Assembly (NCBI RefSeq): GCF_002159085.1
Contig: NZ_LZRU01000031.1
Location: 1-54,814 of the forward strand
DNA: 54,814 nucleotides
Direction: 5' to 3'
From: Thermobacillus sp. ZCTH02-B1
Lineage (GTDB): Bacteria > Bacillota > Bacilli > Paenibacillales > Paenibacillaceae
The notes under the pieces are model-generated. The model was not told the DNA's origin. It made no database searches and worked only from the letters and a program-made list of their open reading frames with translations. Both the position numbers and the translations under genes were made by a program. Of this stretch, positions 1 through 7,956 are shown in pieces (the stretch's first letter is position 1; each line of letters starts with the position of its first letter).

Positions 1-1184
1 CGCTCCGCCTCTTCCAGGCCGTCGCGGAACGCGCGGATCCGGTCGCGTTCCGCCACGCCGGCGGCGAAGCCGCGCAGCCGCTCCGCCGTCCACTCCGGCC
101 CGACGGAGGCGAGCAGCGCGTTCACCCGCTCTTCCTCGTGGCGCCGCTCCGCCCGCCATTCGGCGCACGCCTGCTCCAGCTCCCGCATCGCTTCCGCGGA
201 CTTGAGCAGCCTCTCCAGCCCGGGCTCAAGACCGAGCAGATCTTCCCGCACGGCCAGCCGTTCCCTCTCCGCCCGCGCTTCGCGCAGCGCCGCCTCCAGG
301 CGCAGCCGCTCGCGCTCCAGCCGGTCCCGCTCGGCCGTCCACATCCGCCATTTCGCCTCGGCGTCGGCCGGCAGCCGTCCGGGATCGGGCAGCGCGGCGC
401 GGCGGGCGTCCAGTTCGCGCAGGCGCAGCCATTTCTCCCGCATCTTCAGGGCGCGCGCCGCCTCGTCCCGGTTCCGGGCCAGTTCCGGCAGTCGCGCCTC
501 CAGTGCGCGAAGCCGCTCTTCGACCTGCCCGAGCTCCCTGGCCGTCTCGTCGTACCTTTGAATCGGGTCGGGCAGCGACACCAGCTCGCGCTCGATCCGC
601 TCGAGCTCGGCCAGCCGGACGTTGACCGGCAGCGTCGACCCGCGCGGCCTGTACAGCTTGTCCATCGCCTCGCGGACCGCCCGCTCCGCCTCCGCGAGCA
701 GCCTGCCGTCCGCCATCCCCGCGTGATAGAGGTATCGGCCCAGTTCTTCCCCCCGCACGGCGCCGAGGTCGCGCAGCTCCGTGAGGCCCACCGCGAACAA
801 CTGGCGGTACGCCTTGCCGGTCAGCCCGCCGAACAGCAGCCGCTCGAGCTCCCGCTGATCCAGCACCTCGGGCTCGTCCCCGCGCCTGCCGCGCAGCACC
901 GCCCTGCCGCCGTGACTGCCCGAATGGCGCTCCAGCACGAGCTCCCCGAACCGCTCGGATGCGAGCGCAAGCCGGCCGCCGTGCCGCCCTCCGTACACCG
1001 GTTCCTGCCGCTCCGGCATGTTCGCGCGGGTGGCGAAGCCGTAGAACATCGCGCGCACGAAGCCGAGCACCGTGCTCTTGCCCGCCTCGTTCGGCCCCTC
1101 GAGGATGACCGCATCCGCGTCGAAATCCAGCGTGACGCCGCTCAGCTTGCCGAATCCGTCTATGGTCACCGACCGAATCCGCAC
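1..1184 (-). CDS. yhaN: YhaN-like AAA ATPase (SbcC-type), 3' end cut off by window edge
   Basis: N-terminal 394 residues of a large SMC/Rad50-like ATPase; the frame stays open to the left edge. Residues 30-38 form a Walker A loop (GPNEAGKST), preceded by the IDGFGKL strand typical of RecF/SbcC/YhaN proteins; much of the rest is Arg/Glu/Leu-rich and looks coiled-coil. The GTG start is preceded by GGAGGGAGAAGC. Members of this family act with a YhaO-type nuclease in DNA end processing and repair, and a yhaO gene lies immediately upstream on the same strand, which supports the name. The two genes are separated by about 300 bases that contain tandem repeats. Complete family members are usually over 900 residues, so more than half lies outside the window. 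Confidence 0.88.
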   Translation of the reverse strand, partial: MRIRSVTIDGFGKLSGVTLDFDADAVILEGPNEAGKSTVLGFVRAMFYGFATRANMPERQEPVYGGRHGGRLALASERFGELVLERHSGSHGGRAVLRGRRGDEPEVLDQRELERLLFGGLTGKAYRQLFAVGLTELRDLGAVRGEELGRYLYHAGMADGRLLAEAERAVREAMDKLYRPRGSTLPVNVRLAELERIERELVSLPDPIQRYDETARELGQVEERLRALEARLPELARNRDEAARALKMREKWLRLRELDARRAALPDPGRLPADAEAKWRMWTAERDRLERERLRLEAALREARAERERLAVREDLLGLEPGLERLLKSAEAMRELEQACAEWRAERRHEEERVNALLASVGPEWTAERLRGFAAGVAERDRIRAFRDGLEEAE

Positions 1185-1268
1185 GCTTCTCCCTCCGTGC
1201 TCCTCCGCTCCCCGGACGATCCCGGTGCATGCGCGCACCTAGGCTTGCCCGGACGCCGCTGTCCCCGC

Positions 1269-1433
1269 GAACTGGTGCAACCAGGCACCCCAACATTCCG
1301 ATTTCCGATACCCGGCTTGTCCTGGCGCATCCGTGCGTCAGCATCAGCCCGATGCCGCTTTACCGGTCCATCTTGGTGCAGATTCGCACTTGTCGGGCCC
1401 CGATGCCGTCAACCGTGCAACGTTGGTGCAGAT
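1269..1433. repeat. Intergenic tandem repeat family A
   Basis: The gap of about 300 bases between yhaO and yhaN holds two clear copies of a 35-36 base unit (1348-1383 and 1399-1433). Both begin CCCGATGCCG and end TTGGTGCAGAT, with a divergent middle; the period is about 51 bases. A shorter relative around TGGTGCA sits near 1273. No gene, promoter or good terminator is evident here. It resembles neither a CRISPR nor a known terminator. Confidence 0.6.
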
Positions 1434-1487
1434 ATTGCAGATCCAAACGAATCATTCCGCGCGGGAAGCGTTCGGGCTTCCGTCTGT

Positions 1488-2993
1488 TCAGCCTTCCCCG
1501 CGCTCCAGCATCCCCGCGAGCCGCGTCGCCGCCCGCTCGAGCAGGCCGTCCGCGGACAGCAGGCCGCGGCTTTCGATCAGCCGCCGGAGCCGCGGATTGC
1601 GGAGCATCGGGCCGAGCGCCTCGCGAAGCAGCGCCTCCCGTCCTTCGGGGTCGGCCGCCAGCCTGCGCGCCAGGCGCAGCACCTCGCCCGCGAAGCTGTC
1701 CTCCTCCGCGAGCCGGTCAAGATCGAGCCCGGGCGCCGTCCGGATCGTGAGCCGGTGCACCCAGATCCAGCCGCCGTACGCCCCCGACGGGCCGCCTGCG
1801 CCGAAAACGCCGTCTCCATCCCGAGCGCCATACCCGTCGCTTTCGCCGCCGCGTCCGCCGTCCGCGCCCGACGGGCCGTCTGCACCGAAAACGCCGTCTG
1901 CGCCCCGGGCGCCATTCCCGTCGCTTTCGCCCTCGCGTTCACCGCCCGATCCGCCGTTGCGGCCGACGTCGTCGCCGTCGAACGCGGGCACGCCGCTCCA
2001 ACCGCCCCCGGCCGCCAGCCCGTCCAGCCGATCGCGCAGCGCCGCGAGCAGTTCGTCCGCGCGATCCTCCAGCCGCCGGTGCAGCGGGCCGCGCCCCTCC
2101 AGCACCACTTCCAGCATGACCGGCCGCCCGTCCGCCGACGACGCCGTCCGGACCGCGCATTCCTCCATCCGCTCGAGCAGCCGCTCCTCGTCCTCCAGCC
2201 CGTCGATGGAGACGCGGCACGACAGCCACCGCACGCCGTCCAGCGGCAGAAACGTCAAACGCACGCCGCCCGACGCGTCGACCTCCACGAGATAGCAGCC
2301 CTTCGCCCCGGTCTCGCCCGGATGGCGGCCCTGGAGGTTGCCCGGATAGACGACATGGGGATATTCGTGCAGCACCCGCCGGCCGTGGACATGGCCGAGC
2401 GCCCAATACTGGAACCCTGCCCCGGTCAGCTCGGACAGCCGGCACGGCGCATAGGCGTCGTGGTCCGGATCGCCGTCCACGTTCGCGTGCAGCAGCGCGA
2501 TGTGGAAATCGGCCCCTTCGGCCGGCCGGTAGCGGGGGACGAGGTTTTCCGTGACCGCGCGGCGGTCATACGAAATGCCGTAAACGAAAGCGGCCGGCTT
2601 GCCGTCGCGCCGGCAGGCCGGCCGATGCTCCGCCCGGTCGTCCGCGCCGAACACGTGCACGCCTTCCGGCCATTCGAACATCGCCGGTCCGCCGCCGAGC
2701 GGATCGTGATTGCCGTGGATCGCGAACACCCGGACGCCGGCGCCCGCGAGGCGGCTCCACGCGCGATGGAGCGCCGCGCGGGCGCGCAGCGACCGGTCCG
2801 CCGAATCAAACAGATCGCCGGAGAAGACGGCGAAATCGGCGCCGAGCTCGAGCGCCGCTTCGGTCAGCCGCCGCAGGGCGGCGTATTCCGCCTCCGCCAG
2901 GCCGCGGCGGACGTGCTCCGGCGCGTCCGCGAGCCCCTTGAACGGGCTTCCCAGATGCAGGTCCGCCGCATGGATGAACCGGAACGGATTCAC
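1488..2993 (-). CDS. yhaO: YhaO-like metallophosphoesterase (SbcD-type nuclease subunit)
   Basis: 501-residue calcineurin-like phosphoesterase. All metal motifs are visible: DLH at residues 11-13, SGDLFD, GNHDP, an LLHAN segment and GHVHG. It is expected to be the nuclease partner of the YhaN ATPase encoded next. The chosen GTG start overlaps the stop of the upstream glycosyltransferase gene as GTGA, which suggests translational coupling. The protein is longer than the roughly 400 residues usual for YhaO. The excess is largely a Gly/Asp/Ala-rich linker near residues 350-405 made of two tandem 28-residue copies, ahead of the conserved C-terminal region. A long antisense frame runs through this gene but has no family features. 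Confidence 0.9.
   Translation of the reverse strand: MNPFRFIHAADLHLGSPFKGLADAPEHVRRGLAEAEYAALRRLTEAALELGADFAVFSGDLFDSADRSLRARAALHRAWSRLAGAGVRVFAIHGNHDPLGGGPAMFEWPEGVHVFGADDRAEHRPACRRDGKPAAFVYGISYDRRAVTENLVPRYRPAEGADFHIALLHANVDGDPDHDAYAPCRLSELTGAGFQYWALGHVHGRRVLHEYPHVVYPGNLQGRHPGETGAKGCYLVEVDASGGVRLTFLPLDGVRWLSCRVSIDGLEDEERLLERMEECAVRTASSADGRPVMLEVVLEGRGPLHRRLEDRADELLAALRDRLDGLAAGGGWSGVPAFDGDDVGRNGGSGGEREGESDGNGARGADGVFGADGPSGADGGRGGESDGYGARDGDGVFGAGGPSGAYGGWIWVHRLTIRTAPGLDLDRLAEEDSFAGEVLRLARRLAADPEGREALLREALGPMLRNPRLRRLIESRGLLSADGLLERAATRLAGMLERGEG
1783..1945. repeat. In-frame 84-bp tandem duplication inside yhaO
   Basis: Two adjacent copies with an 84-base (28-codon) period begin at CCCGACGGGCC (1783 and 1867). 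They encode Gly/Asp-rich linker segments in YhaO that both contain GESDG and DGVFGA. The reading frame is kept, so this is a coding minisatellite likely to vary in copy number between strains. Confidence 0.75.
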
Positions 2994-4240
2994 GTCGCTT
3001 CCCCGTCCCCGGCCGAACCGCCGGCAACGCTGTTTTCCACTTCCTGCGCGGCTTCCCGCGCCGCGTCCGCTCCGCCTTCTTCCGCCAGCGCCCGCGCGGC
3101 CGCTCCGACGCCCGCCTGCTGCGCGACGTCGAGATAGACTTCGCGGAGCTGCGTGATGACCCGCTGCAGCGAATAGTCCCGCTTTGCCTTCTCCCAGGCC
3201 GCGCGCGCCAGATTGTAACGGTATTTCGGATCGGAGACGACCTTCTCGAGGGCGTCGGCGAGCGCCTCCGGATCGTCCGGCGGCACGAGCAGGCCGTTGA
3301 CGCCGTGCTCGATCTGCTCCGCGATGCCGCCGACGTTCGTGCCGACGAGCGCGAGCAGGCAGAGCGCCGCCTCGGCGAACACGGAGCCGAACGCCTCCGC
3401 CCGCGACGGCAGCACGAAGATGTCGAAGAACGGCATGAATTCTTCCGGATGCAGCATGTATCCGTAAAATATCGTGTCGTCGTAAATGCCCAGCTCGGCC
3501 GCCATCTTCTCCAGATCCTGCCGGATCGGGCCGTCGCCGATGATATGGAGGACGAAGGTGTATCCCCGCCGCTTCAGCAGCGCGCACGCCTTGAGCAGGA
3601 TGTCCAGCCCCTTCGCGGGGACGAGCCGGCATACGGTGATGAGCTGCGGGATCGCGTTTTCGTGGGCGACGGGTCGGAATCTTTTCTCGTCAAATCCGTT
3701 CGGGATGACCGTGATGCCGGCCGGATCCTTCACGTACTGCGCCAGATAGTCGCGGAAGGAGTAGGACACGGTCAGCAGCCGGTCGACCCTCGCCTCCAGC
3801 TCCCCGTACAGGGAGGTCAGGAACCGGTGCTCGGGGCCTCCGGGTTGAATGCGTCCGTTCAGCGCCAATTCGCGCTCGTAACTGGAGTGGATCGTCATGA
3901 CGACGGGCGTGTCGGGGAACAGTTTCTTCATGACCAGGGCGGGAATCGGATGATGGGCGTGAATGAGATCGTAGGTTTTGTTGATGCGCAACCGCGTCCA
4001 CCACAGATAGTCGCGGATCGTCTGCAGGTACTTGTCGACGACGGGATAACCCCGAAATTCGCCGGGATCGAACGTCAGGAATTCGATATCTTCGCTGCCT
4101 TTGCCGCGCACCCGCTTCGGGATGGAGAACAGCTCCGTGTCCCATCCCATCTTGAGGAAACGCTCATGGATGTACGGCACCATGGAGGAAACGCCGCCCG
4201 GCTGTTCCGGGGGGAAGAACAACGCCTGCAACACCTTCAT
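2990..4240 (-). CDS. Glycosyltransferase family 4 (GT-B fold)
   Basis: 416-residue retaining glycosyltransferase. The N-terminus has the PPEQPGGVSS loop expected of the acceptor-binding Rossmann domain. The C-terminal half has a VPAKGLDILL segment and the E-x7-E motif (EAFGSVFAE) that binds the sugar nucleotide, followed by a NVGGIAEQI helix. It probably transfers a hexose to a cell-surface or small-molecule acceptor; neither donor nor acceptor can be read from the sequence. AGGAGG lies just before the ATG. The C-terminal 40 residues are Ala/Glu-rich and look disordered. Its stop overlaps the yhaO start, so the three genes probably form one transcript although the functions look unrelated. 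Confidence 0.9.
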   Translation of the reverse strand: MKVLQALFFPPEQPGGVSSMVPYIHERFLKMGWDTELFSIPKRVRGKGSEDIEFLTFDPGEFRGYPVVDKYLQTIRDYLWWTRLRINKTYDLIHAHHPIPALVMKKLFPDTPVVMTIHSSYERELALNGRIQPGGPEHRFLTSLYGELEARVDRLLTVSYSFRDYLAQYVKDPAGITVIPNGFDEKRFRPVAHENAIPQLITVCRLVPAKGLDILLKACALLKRRGYTFVLHIIGDGPIRQDLEKMAAELGIYDDTIFYGYMLHPEEFMPFFDIFVLPSRAEAFGSVFAEAALCLLALVGTNVGGIAEQIEHGVNGLLVPPDDPEALADALEKVVSDPKYRYNLARAAWEKAKRDYSLQRVITQLREVYLDVAQQAGVGAAARALAEEGGADAAREAAQEVENSVAGGSAGDGEAT

Positions 4241-4289
4241 ACAGACTTCCTCCTAACGGCAGTCGGTTACGCAACTGCCAAAACCATGA

Positions 4290-4295
4290 TATAAT
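4290..4295 (+). promoter_or_regulatory. Candidate sigma-A -10 box for the GGDEF gene
   Basis: A perfect TATAAT lies in the AT-rich gap between divergent genes, about 53 bases before the GGDEF start. The -35 region is poor. The minus strand also carries a TTTACA element at the right side to serve the glycosyltransferase operon, but with imperfect spacing. Confidence 0.45.
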
Positions 4296-4347
4296 AGAAC
4301 ATATGTTTCTGTAAAGGAAGCCATTACGACCGCCTGGAAGGGATACG

Positions 4348-5490
4348 ATGACCGCGATATTCGACTGGATCCTGTCCCCGGCCGGCCGCGCGGCCTGCGC
4401 CGCCTCGGCGCTGACCGTCGCCGGCCTGATGATCGTCATGTCCTTCCTCCAGTGGAGACTGAACCGCCGCCAACCGGCCAACCGGATGATGATGGCGGCG
4501 ATGCTGCTGGCGCCGTCGCTCTGGATCGGGCCGTTTGGCCACGCGTGGGACGCGGCGCTGGCCGGCGCCGGCCTCGTCTCGTTCATGCTGGCGAATTTCG
4601 CCATGATGGCGCTCTATGCGTCCTTCCGGCGCGTCGACCGGTGGATGCTCGGCGCGCTGTGCGCGCTCGCCGCCGGTGCGGCCGCCGTGCAGGCCGGGCT
4701 TGACACGGGCCGGATCGGCGCCGGATGGCCGGACGTCTTCCGCCCGGTCGATCTGCTGCTCCTCGTCGTCTCCGGCATGCTGCCGGCCTATGTGTTCCCC
4801 CGCGTCGGCCAGAAGGCGAAGGTGGCGGCCGCGCAGGCGCTCTATCTGCTGGGCCGGCTGACCGCCGTCGCGGAAGCCGTCGCCGCGGAGCCGCTTCCTT
4901 CCTGGCTGCCGGCGGCCGGGCTGCTGCTCATGACGGCCTGGTTCCACGCGCTGTTCTTCGTCCTGTTCCGGCGCTCGCTCGAGCGGATGCAGTCCGTCTA
5001 CATCTCGTCGATCCGGGACGGCCTGACCGGACTCTACAACCGCCGCCATTTCCTGAAGAAGACGAACCGCTATGCCGCCCACGGCCTGCCCGTCTCGATC
5101 CTGTTCTGCGACATCGACAATTTCAAGCGCCTGAACGACACGCAGGGCCACCAAGCCGCGGACGAAGCGCTGAAGCGGGTCGCGGCGATCCTGTCCGAGG
5201 AGGTGGCGGGCTGCGGCGCCGCGGGACGATACGGCGGCGAGGAGCTGGTCGCGGCGATCGCCCTGCCCGGCGCCGATCCGGCCGCGATCGCCGAGGCGTT
5301 CCGCCGGCGCGTCGAACGGGAGACGAACGTCACCGTGAGCGTCGGCGTCTGTCCGGCCGCCGAAGGCCTGTCGGTCGAAGAAGCGGTGCGCCGGGCGGAC
5401 GAAGCGATGTACGTGTCGAAGACGACGGGCAAAAACAGGGTGACCGTCCACCGGCACCCGCCGGCCGCCGCGGCATCCCGCACTTCGTGA
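4348..5490 (+). CDS. Membrane GGDEF protein, probable diguanylate cyclase
   Basis: 380 residues. The N-terminal 210 residues carry about six hydrophobic segments forming a membrane sensor region without a recognisable named domain. The C-terminal GGDEF domain starts at DGLTGLYNRRHF (about residue 230) and has CDIDNFKRLND, the active-site loop RYGGEEL (GGEEL at about 296-300) and the late ADEAMYVSKTTGKN motif. It should make cyclic di-GMP from two GTP. The RxxD product-inhibition site normally found a few residues before GGEEF is absent (AGCG here), so feedback inhibition at that site is unlikely. GGAAGGGA precedes the ATG. A TraX-like gene follows 69 bases downstream and may be co-transcribed. 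Confidence 0.9.
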   Translation: MTAIFDWILSPAGRAACAASALTVAGLMIVMSFLQWRLNRRQPANRMMMAAMLLAPSLWIGPFGHAWDAALAGAGLVSFMLANFAMMALYASFRRVDRWMLGALCALAAGAAAVQAGLDTGRIGAGWPDVFRPVDLLLLVVSGMLPAYVFPRVGQKAKVAAAQALYLLGRLTAVAEAVAAEPLPSWLPAAGLLLMTAWFHALFFVLFRRSLERMQSVYISSIRDGLTGLYNRRHFLKKTNRYAAHGLPVSILFCDIDNFKRLNDTQGHQAADEALKRVAAILSEEVAGCGAAGRYGGEELVAAIALPGADPAAIAEAFRRRVERETNVTVSVGVCPAAEGLSVEEAVRRADEAMYVSKTTGKNRVTVHRHPPAAAASRTS

Positions 5491-5559
5491 CCGCGGCCGG
5501 CGACGGAGCCGAACCGCGCCGAGCCGCCGGCCCGAACGATCTCCGGGGAGAACGATGCG

Positions 5560-6351
5560 ATGCAGCTCCTCGCCATGCTCACGATGCTGATCGACCATAT
5601 CGGCATCGTGCTTGATCCCGACAACCCGCATTTCCGCCTTGTCGGCCGGCTCGCGATGCCGCTCTACGCATACGCGCTCGTGGTCGGCTTCGGCAGGATG
5701 CGCGATTTCCGCCGCTACGCGCTGCGGCTCGCCGCAATCGCCGCGATCTCGCAATGGCCGTACCAATACGCGCTGCTCGGACCGGACGAGCCGTTCGAAC
5801 TCAACGTCGTCTTCACGCTGCTCGCGTCGCTGATCGTCCTGCGCCTGATCGACGTCGTCCTGGCGTCCGCCGGCCGTTCGCCCGCGGCCGCCGGCAAAGC
5901 CGCGGCCGAGGCGTCCGTCTCCGCCGGCCGGCCATCTCCTGCCGTTCCACCGTCCGCAGCGCTTTCAAGCGCGGAATCCGTCCCGGCAGCCGGCGCGGAC
6001 GCGGTCCGGCGCCTCATCGCCGCCCTGGGAATCGCGGCCGCCGGGTGCCTGCTGCTCGAGCTCGTGCCCTGCGACTACGGCTCCCACCTGCTGCTGCTCG
6101 TCCTGATCTACCGCTTCTCGTCGGGGCAGACCGCGCTGGCGCTCCATTTCTTCCTGAACCTGATCGGAATCGCGTACGGTTTCCCGCCCGAACAGATGTT
6201 CAGCCTGCTCGCGACGCTGCTCGTCCGATGCGCGCCGGGCATGCTGGACGCGCTGAACCGCCGCCTTCCCGTTCCCCGCCTGCTGTGGCGTTCGTTCTAC
6301 CCGGCCCACCTCGCCGCGCTCGCCGCTGTCCGCTTCTTCGCGTCCGCCTGA
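5560..6351 (+). CDS. TraX family membrane protein
   Basis: 263-residue polytopic protein. It has the TraX signature at the N-terminus: LTMLIDHIG (about residues 6-14), then LVGRLAMPLYAYALVVGF. A hydrophilic Ala/Pro/Ser-rich loop at about residues 110-145 splits two hydrophobic halves. TraX was named as the F-plasmid pilin N-acetylase, but chromosomal homologues in Firmicutes are uncharacterised, and no conjugation gene is nearby, so a general membrane acyltransferase-like role is only inferred. GGGGAG precedes the chosen ATG at good distance. Confidence 0.82.
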   Translation: MQLLAMLTMLIDHIGIVLDPDNPHFRLVGRLAMPLYAYALVVGFGRMRDFRRYALRLAAIAAISQWPYQYALLGPDEPFELNVVFTLLASLIVLRLIDVVLASAGRSPAAAGKAAAEASVSAGRPSPAVPPSAALSSAESVPAAGADAVRRLIAALGIAAAGCLLLELVPCDYGSHLLLLVLIYRFSSGQTALALHFFLNLIGIAYGFPPEQMFSLLATLLVRCAPGMLDALNRRLPVPRLLWRSFYPAHLAALAAVRFFASA

Positions 6352-6393
6352 GCCGGCGGCGGCCGGGACGGGTCCGCGGTCGAACCCGGGCGC

Positions 6394-6657
6394 TCATTCC
6401 TTCAGCGTGCTGCGAGCCGCCTCCACGAGCATCTCGAACGCTTCGTCGTTCTCCTCGAGGTACGCCTCCACCCGGTCGATGTCGCGCTCGCTGCCGGATT
6501 CGCGCATGAAGAACAGCCCGTACGCCCAGTCCCTGCCGTCCTTGCTGTGCAGCGCGGCTTCGTAGGGATGCCGGTGGCCCTCCACCTCGAACCGCACCGA
6601 GCCGACGTATCCGTCCTCCGTCCGGCGCATTTCCGCGCCGAGAATGTGGATTTTCAT
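6394..6657 (-). CDS. Small conserved-looking protein of unknown function
   Basis: 87 residues, acidic, no membrane segment and no cysteine. It starts MKIHILGAEM and reads like a small beta-rich cytosolic protein with a C-terminal amphipathic helix (DIDRVEAYLEENDEAFEML). The start is fixed by AAGGAGGG upstream of this ATG; a longer frame to 6768 lacks such a site. It lies alone between a plus-strand TraX gene and a minus-strand glycosyltransferase. I do not recognise a domain. Confidence 0.65.
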   Translation of the reverse strand: MKIHILGAEMRRTEDGYVGSVRFEVEGHRHPYEAALHSKDGRDWAYGLFFMRESGSERDIDRVEAYLEENDEAFEMLVEAARSTLKE

Positions 6658-6796
6658 TGAAACGGCCCTCCTTGACGGCCCATTCTTTCGCTTTCCGAGC
6701 GCCCCGGCGGCCGTCCGCCCCGGATGCGCATCCATTTCCATCTTACGGAATCCGGCCGCCCGGTTCAAATGCCGCCCTTCGCTTTTTCCGCCGATC

Positions 6797-7795
6797 TCAG
6801 CCGATCCACTTCGCGAAGAAATTCCGGTAACCTTCCCGCATGACCCGCTCCGAGAACCGCCCGAACGCGACCTCGCGGTTGTCCTCCGACACGAGGGCCG
6901 GCGACGCGAGCGCCATGTCGACGAGCTCGAACCAGTTGTCCGGGTTGCCGCCGAACGCGTGCCGGCCCGAGATGTGCCCGTAGCACGGATGATCGGGCTT
7001 CACGACGATCTTGCCCATCGCCATCGCCTCCGCGAGCGGCATCGCGAACGTGTCGAACACCGACGTGCTCCAGTACACCTTCGCCGAATTCATCAGCCGG
7101 AAAATGTCGTCCCGCCCGAGCGCGAACATCAGCTTCACGTTCGGCGGGATGTCGTACCGCTTCACGCTCTCCCTGTACCGGAGGCCGCCGAACACCATGA
7201 CGACCTCCACGTCCGGACGGGCGCGGGCGTACGCGATCGGGATCTCCGGCCGCCGGTTCGGCTCGTCCCGCCCGATCCAGAGCACGCGGTTCTTCACGAC
7301 GGCGGACGGATCGTAATACTTCAGCGCCAGATCCTCCTCGAAGCCGATCGGGATGACGTCGACGTCGGTGACGCCGAAATCCTCCGCGAACCGCCGCTTC
7401 AGATATTCCGTATGGACGATCGCCTTGTCGACGATCGAGTAGAACGGCCGCATCATCTCGTAACCGGTGAGCGAAGGATGCGGGTACGAATGCGGAAACA
7501 GCACGCATTTGTCGATGAACAGCTTCAGGAACGTGAACCCGGACACCGTGTAGATGACGTGGCGGATGTTGTGCCGGTAGAGCTGATCGAGCACGATGTC
7601 GTAGTTGACGAGATCGCCCTTCTCGTATTCGTAGCCCGGCGCCTGGTCGTAACCGCTCACATGGCGTTCCGGCTGGACGAACACGATCTCGATCCCCTCG
7701 TCCGCGGCGATCGCCCGGAGCCGTTCCGCGTAAACGCGCGGCCCCTGGGCCTCGGTGAACTGGATTTTGCGCATGACGAGTCCGACTTTGGTCAA
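6797..7795 (-). CDS. Glycosyltransferase-like protein (GT-B fold)
   Basis: 332 residues. The C-terminal half has the features of a GT4-type nucleotide-sugar domain: VLWIGRDEPNRRPEI, then a NSAKVYWSTSVFDTFAMPLAEAMAMGKIV stretch corresponding to the acidic donor-binding motif. The N-terminal half (VDKAIVHTEYLKRRF, PIGFE) matches the usual glycosyltransferase inter-domain segment. The TTG start is chosen because AAAGGAG lies 9 bases before it; an ATG seven codons later lacks a ribosome binding site. Donor and acceptor are unknown. It is divergent from the RNA methyltransferase gene on the right. Confidence 0.75.
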   Translation of the reverse strand: MTKVGLVMRKIQFTEAQGPRVYAERLRAIAADEGIEIVFVQPERHVSGYDQAPGYEYEKGDLVNYDIVLDQLYRHNIRHVIYTVSGFTFLKLFIDKCVLFPHSYPHPSLTGYEMMRPFYSIVDKAIVHTEYLKRRFAEDFGVTDVDVIPIGFEEDLALKYYDPSAVVKNRVLWIGRDEPNRRPEIPIAYARARPDVEVVMVFGGLRYRESVKRYDIPPNVKLMFALGRDDIFRLMNSAKVYWSTSVFDTFAMPLAEAMAMGKIVVKPDHPCYGHISGRHAFGGNPDNWFELVDMALASPALVSEDNREVAFGRFSERVMREGYRNFFAKWIG

Positions 7796-7908
7796 CGACG
7801 CCAGCTCCTTTCCGGAAGATGGTGATGGTCCGGCCCGCCCGCTTCCATCACAAAGATCCCCGCCCGCCGGGGACGGACCGGCGGATGCGGACGTCGGACG
7901 CGCTGTGG

Positions 7909-7914
7909 TATAAT
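7909..7914 (+). promoter_or_regulatory. -10 box of the RsmF-like gene
   Basis: A perfect TATAAT at GTGGTATAATGCG, about 43 bases before the GTG start of the methyltransferase. It rules out a start at 7819. The -35 region is weak. Confidence 0.5.
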
Positions 7915-7956
7915 GCGTTCGATCGATCCGAATCCCGAGGGAATGGACTGAGGCCA

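Noticed and set aside
1185..1487. Small genes or an RNA in the yhaO-yhaN gap
   Set aside because: No ribosome binding site with an open frame, no promoter and no stable hairpin; only repeats are visible.
138..3137. A 999-residue open frame on the plus strand
   Set aside because: It is antisense to yhaN and yhaO, is rich in Arg/Pro/Ala and has no family features. In G+C-rich DNA one antisense frame often stays open.
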